From Myxococcales bacterium (GTDB lineage Bacteria; Myxococcota_A; Polyangia; Polyangiales; JADJMO01), in the NCBI GenBank assembly GCA_016709545.1, contig JADJMO010000013.1, positions 62,001 to 126,000 of the forward strand: a stretch of 64,000 nt of DNA. Reading direction: 5' to 3'. Both the position numbers and the translations under genes were made by a program. Under the pieces are notes generated by a model that had not been told where the DNA came from, searched no databases, and was given only the letters and a program-made list of their open reading frames with translations. Positions 62,219-64,000 of this stretch are shown one piece after another. The first letter of the stretch is position 1. Each line of letters opens with the position of its first letter.

Positions 62219-63969
62219 CGGGCCCCCTCGAGGACCCGACCGCGCTCGAGTCGGAAGCGGAGATCGCCGAGCCCTGCCACGTCCTCGGCGTGGGTCGTGA
62301 CCAGCAAGGTCCAGGGAGCCCCCGGACGGAACAGCGCCGCGTGCACCTTCCGGCGGGCGACCTCGTCGACCCCGTCGAGGGCCTCGTCCAGGATCACGAG
62401 GCGCGGACGAGAGACGATGGCTCGCGCGATCATCAGCCGCCGCGCCTGCCCGCTCGAGAGCGGGGATCCGCCGACCGCGAGCTTGGTCTCGAGACCGTCC
62501 GGCAGCGCCATGATCTCGTCGAGCAGATCCACCGCGCGCAGCGCGACGCGGACGTCCTCGAGGGCGAGGTGGCGCCCCACGCACACGTTGTCCACGATCG
62601 AGCCGTCGAAGAGCTCGACGTCGCGCACCAGGGCCACCTCCGAGCGGAACTGCTCGAGGTCGATCTCGCGCAGGTCGACGCCGTCGACGAGCACGCGACC
62701 GGCCCGCGGACGGTGGAGGCCGAAGAGGAGCTCCACGAGGGTGCTCTTGCCGGCGCCGTTCGCGCCGGAGAGCGTGGCGCGGGCGCCGCTCGGCAGCGAG
62801 AGATCGACCCCTTCGCAGACCAGGGTGCTGCCCTGACTCGCGGCCACGTTGAGCAGCTGGATGGACATCGGGCCCCCCCCCGCCGGCAGCCGCTCCGTGC
62901 CGCTCTCCTCGAGGGGCAGGTCCACCACGTGGCCGAGCTTGTCGACGGCCGCCACGAGGTCGTAGTAGCTCTCGAGGTGCTTGCCGAGCTTGGCGATGCC
63001 CGCGAGCACGGCGCTCACGATGAGCTCTGCTGCCACGAGCTGACCGAGCGTGAGCTGCCGCTGGATGACGAGGAGCCCTCCGACACCGAGCAACCCCGCG
63101 CTGGCGAACGCCTGCAGGCCCTTGGTGCCGATGATCTGACGGACCAGGATCTTGTAGTGCTTGCGGCGGTAGCCGACGTAGGAGGAGCAGAGATCGTCGA
63201 CGCGGCCCAGCGCGAACGAGCGGGTCGCGGCAGAGCGGAACGCGGTGGTCTGCCGGGCAATGTCCTCGAGGAACGACGCCACCGCGTATTTGGCCTTCGA
63301 CTCGTTGATCGCGGTGTCGACGGCGCCGCGCCCCACGACGAAGACCACGAACGCGAGCAGCGCCACGACGACGGCGTCGAAGGCGAGGAGGAGGGGATGG
63401 TAGAAGGCGAGCAGCGCCATCCCGAGGAGGGTCTGCAGGACGAGGCCGACGCCATCGAGCAGGAGCGTCGCGCCCGCCTTCTGCACCGTCATGACGTCGA
63501 AGAAGCGGTTGGCGAGCTCGGGCGCGTGGCCCCGTCCGAGCGCGCCGGAACGCAGGCGCGAGAGCCGCTCGGCCATGTCGACCGCGGTGCGCACGAAGAA
63601 CCGTTGCTGCATCCACTCGACGACGGTGGTCATGAGGACGCGCAGGGTCCCCTCGAACGACAGCGCCAAGAGGACGAGGACGGTCAGCACCGCGACCGGC
63701 TGCAGCATCGTGGTGAACACGATGCTGTTGATGAGCGCCTGCACCGCGATCGGCACGGCCAGGGAGAGCAGGCCGACCGCGACCGCGTAGACCAGGATCG
63801 CGCGCAGGTCGTGGCGCTCGTGCCGGAGCAGCTGGAGGAGACGGCGGTGCGGGTTCTCTCCGTGGCCGTGCAGCTCGGCGTGCGGCAGCTTCGGCTCCAC
63901 CAAGGCGAACGACGAAGGCTCCCGGGGCCCAGCCAGGCCGATGGCGAGCGACGCCGCGGCGAACGACAT
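62215..63969 (-). CDS. ABC transporter, permease and ATP-binding fusion (type I secretion-like)
   Basis: A 584-residue half-transporter. The membrane domain has six helices (AILVYAVAVGLLSLAVPIAV, VAVLTVLVLLALSFEGTLRV, LGMALLAFYHPLLLAF, AVVVALLAFVVFVVGR and two more near 290-320). The ATPase domain has Walker A LSGANGAGKSTLVEL, signature LSSGQARRLMIARAI, Walker B PRLVILDEALDGV and the switch His VTTHAED. No peptidase C39 domain precedes it, and the N-terminus is short. ATG 63969 follows GGAGAAG; the frame is open to the window edge (VEIAGEEKSM), so an upstream extension cannot be excluded. The gene opens a four-gene coupled operon (ABC, HlyD, TolC, ArsR). Confidence 0.92.
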   Translation of the reverse strand: MSFAAASLAIGLAGPREPSSFALVEPKLPHAELHGHGENPHRRLLQLLRHERHDLRAILVYAVAVGLLSLAVPIAVQALINSIVFTTMLQPVAVLTVLVLLALSFEGTLRVLMTTVVEWMQQRFFVRTAVDMAERLSRLRSGALGRGHAPELANRFFDVMTVQKAGATLLLDGVGLVLQTLLGMALLAFYHPLLLAFDAVVVALLAFVVFVVGRGAVDTAINESKAKYAVASFLEDIARQTTAFRSAATRSFALGRVDDLCSSYVGYRRKHYKILVRQIIGTKGLQAFASAGLLGVGGLLVIQRQLTLGQLVAAELIVSAVLAGIAKLGKHLESYYDLVAAVDKLGHVVDLPLEESGTERLPAGGGPMSIQLLNVAASQGSTLVCEGVDLSLPSGARATLSGANGAGKSTLVELLFGLHRPRAGRVLVDGVDLREIDLEQFRSEVALVRDVELFDGSIVDNVCVGRHLALEDVRVALRAVDLLDEIMALPDGLETKLAVGGSPLSSGQARRLMIARAIVSRPRLVILDEALDGVDEVARRKVHAALFRPGAPWTLLVTTHAEDVAGLGDLRFRLERGRVLEGAR

Positions 63970-64000
63970 CGACTTCTCTTCTCCGGCGATCTCGACGCGA

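Overview
The window is high-GC DNA (by eye about 70 % GC) from what is most likely a member of the Myxococcota, probably Polyangiales (Sandaracinaceae/Labilithrix-like). This is inferred from gene content and not from a search. The pointers are about twenty lipoproteins whose lipobox Cys is followed by Asp/Thr/Ser-rich linkers and Cys-rich domains, two TIGR02996 repeat-companion proteins, a PilZ protein, a membrane Ser/Thr kinase, a DUF1800/DUF1501 pair, and a glycine-rich RRM protein. No phage, transposon, CRISPR array, plasmid or rRNA gene was seen. It reads as ordinary chromosome with many lineage-specific surface-protein genes.

Layout. 0-7 kb: the end of alaS, a TIGR02996 protein, a secreted protein, a GT2 glycosyltransferase with a fused Rossmann domain, and a badly frameshifted hydrolase lipoprotein followed by an 18-base G run. 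7-14.6 kb: a DUF1800-DUF1501 operon, an RRM RNA-binding protein with a strong terminator and a 21-bp palindrome, a metallophosphatase lipoprotein, a ferritin-like lipoprotein, and two serine hydrolases. 14.6-22.2 kb: aldehyde dehydrogenase, glycogen phosphorylase, an RlmL-like rRNA methyltransferase, a Bax-inhibitor-1 protein with its terminator, and a tRNA-Arg/tRNA-Lys pair behind a near-consensus promoter. 22.2-28.4 kb: a tail-anchored protein, then a tightly overlapping five-gene operon (envelope protein, ECF sigma factor, membrane protein, two Cys-rich lipoproteins), then dapE-ruvB. 28.5-43.7 kb: a von Willebrand A lipoprotein, a TetR gene divergent from a beta-barrel gene with a three-site operator, an amidohydrolase, the second TIGR02996 protein, small lipoproteins, PilZ and MAPEG proteins, and tRNA-Pro. 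43.9-59 kb: membrane Ser/Thr kinase, a (TATDS)n lipoprotein, a LytM-like lipoprotein, a Uma2 protein, miaB, a TerB-like protein, a DUF4015 glycosidase-like protein, a stand-alone E2 acyltransferase domain and an amidase. 59-64 kb: a translationally coupled ABC-HlyD-TolC export operon ending in an ArsR regulator.

One property colours the whole annotation. At least fourteen otherwise well-conserved genes, including glgP, the RlmL-like gene, the BI-1 gene and the amidase gene, carry one or more small frame-breaking indels. One gene has an in-frame TAG and tRNA-Pro lacks one acceptor-stem base. The junctions mostly sit in G/C-rich runs, so I read them mainly as consensus errors. Such genes are given as single features spanning both frames, with the approximate junction stated.

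The best candidates for an undescribed system are the overlapping sigma-factor/surface-lipoprotein operon (22933-26244), the ArsR-terminated tripartite exporter (59029-63969), and the modular TIGR02996 family (one module copy at 1366-2976, two at 34461-36935).
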